From NCBI GenBank assembly GCA_964522605.1, contig CAZFWV010000346.1, positions 1 to 7,259 on the forward strand: a stretch of 7,259 nt of DNA, given 5' to 3'. Shown in pieces: positions 6,806 to 7,259 of this stretch (the stretch's first letter is position 1; each line of letters starts with the position of its first letter). The notes below the pieces were generated by a model. That model had not been told where the DNA came from, searched no databases, and was given only the letters and a program-made list of their open reading frames with translations. Position numbers and translations under genes: made by a program. Source of the DNA: CAVZLD01 sp964522605 (lineage in GTDB: Bacteria; Planctomycetota; Planctomycetia; Pirellulales; Pirellulaceae).

Positions 6806-6809
6806 CTCC
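6806..6809 (-). promoter_or_regulatory. Ribosome binding site of the MBL-fold gene
   Basis: GGAG on the minus strand lies 6 nt before ATG 6799-6797. It overlaps the alternative TTG codon at 6811-6809, so the ATG is the likely start. Confidence 0.6.
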
Positions 6810-6946
6810 AATCAGCGAGCCAAAGACGCAGACCTTACAACGCAGTCCGCGATGTCCGTGATAGGCCGTTCTGGATAATCACTGGTTCCGGACGACCGGG
6901 TCCGACTTATCAGCGGATGCCCCCTTGCGAAGTGGGGCGGACAATG

Positions 6947-6997
6947 GCATACCAAGCAGCCAGCACTCGCTGCTTGGTATGCTGCATCGTCTTTTTT
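6947..6997 (+). terminator. Stem-loop with T run (terminator or attenuator candidate)
   Basis: A perfect 13-bp stem, gcataccaagcag (6947-6959) and ctgcttggtatgc (6970-6982), encloses a 10-nt loop. Six T follow at 6992-6997, 9 nt after the stem, a longer distance than in a classical intrinsic terminator. No plus-strand gene ends nearby, so the site would act on the leader of the gene at 7103 or on readthrough from upstream. On the minus strand no T run follows the stem. It could instead be an unrelated hairpin repeat. Confidence 0.45.
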
Positions 6998-7102
6998 CAC
7001 TTCGCTTGTGGGGCGTCTTGCCGAGCAATTCGCTCTCCGGCGCCGGAACCAATCGCTGCAGCTGACGCAGCTGAGCTCCGTCGTGATACGGAAAGGACAC
7101 GC

Positions 7103-7259
7103 ATGGCCTCGGAATCACAGAAAAGTACAAGAAGAAAACACTTAGCAATCATCGCCACGCTCATAGTGCTCGTTGTGTTATGGATACCCTTCACAATTGG
7201 ACGCGTGCTGCTGGGCGTTGCTCCCTGGGGGCCAAGGATCGGTGGCAAATTGCCCAATG
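7103..7259 (+). CDS. Membrane-anchored protein of unknown function, N-terminal part only
   Basis: The ATG at 7103 is preceded by AAAGGA (7092-7097) with a 5-nt spacer. The frame stays open to the window edge, giving 52 residues. The start is polar and basic (MASESQKSTRRKH) and is followed by a hydrophobic helix at about 14-33 (LAIIATLIVLVVLWIPFTIG), then VLLGVAPWGPRIGGKLPN. The basic residues before the helix predict a cytoplasmic N-terminus with the rest outside, as a signal anchor. No family can be named from this fragment. Confidence 0.6.
   Translation, partial: MASESQKSTRRKHLAIIATLIVLVVLWIPFTIGRVLLGVAPWGPRIGGKLPN

Larger units (their letters stand above)
6800..7102. other. Divergent intergenic region
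   Basis: This space separates the minus-strand MBL gene from the plus-strand membrane-protein gene and should hold promoters for both, but I cannot point to a convincing -35/-10 pair. It contains a strong stem-loop with a T run (6947-6997), bracketed by an 8-bp inverted pair gcgaagtg/cacttcgc (6927-6934 and 6998-7005), and a perfect 12-bp palindrome tccggcgccgga (7036-7047). Minus-strand open frames here have no good start signals. Confidence 0.5.

Noticed and set aside
6812..7000. Minus-strand frame containing CLVCH, a possible CxxCH haem motif
   Set aside because: The motif is encoded by one arm of the stem-loop at 6947-6982, the start would be a GTG with a weak ribosome site, and no export signal is present.
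6997..7257. Minus-strand 86-codon frame at the right end
   Set aside because: It is antisense to the membrane-protein start at 7103, which has a good ribosome site and a clean transmembrane helix.

Overview
This window looks like part of a planctomycete chromosome, probably of the Pirellulaceae type. The evidence is a secreted protein with dockerin-like EF-hand loops and a VPEP (PEP-CTERM) tail, a Tat-exported DUF3500 protein, and intergenic spaces filled with GTAG-footed hairpin repeats. No marker gene is present, so this placement is inference. The sequence is a scaffold piece: exactly 100 N at 1175-1274 mark an assembly gap.

Layout. Positions 1-200 hold a repeat made of two hairpins between inverted arms. 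The DUF3500 gene follows on the minus strand, from the ATG at 1305 to the stop at 201, and is interrupted by the N gap. The sequence on the two sides of the gap shares the hexamer gatctg. Merging the sides at this hexamer restores one open frame with a Shine-Dalgarno site, an ATG and a twin-arginine signal. Next comes a near-symmetric imperfect palindrome of about 290 bp (1371-1659), and then a minus-strand gene for a membrane-anchored MutS-like ATPase (1713-3602). A short, well-biased open frame (3630-3785, minus) lies just upstream of that gene and may be a gene remnant. Divergent from it is a gene for a 627-residue exported protein with dockerin-like repeats and PEP-CTERM (3931-5814, plus).

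The PEP-CTERM gene converges on a single-domain metallo-beta-lactamase-fold gene (6062-6799, minus) with a flavodiiron-like HxExD metal motif. The gap between them is almost filled by a nested inverted-repeat element (5852-6043). At the right end are a strong stem-loop with a T run (6947-6997) and the start of an uncharacterised membrane protein (7103 to the window edge, plus).

How the parts relate. I see no shared pathway. DUF3500 and the PEP-CTERM protein are both exported, by Tat and probably by Sec with exosortase sorting respectively. The MutS-like ATPase and the MBL protein are separate units. The most unusual content lies between the genes: three unrelated palindromic element types in 7 kb. 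Two of them look like inverted pairs of REP hairpins, the kind mobilised by RAYT (Y1 HUH) transposases, and the third is a much larger palindrome that reads as similar protein-like frames on both strands.
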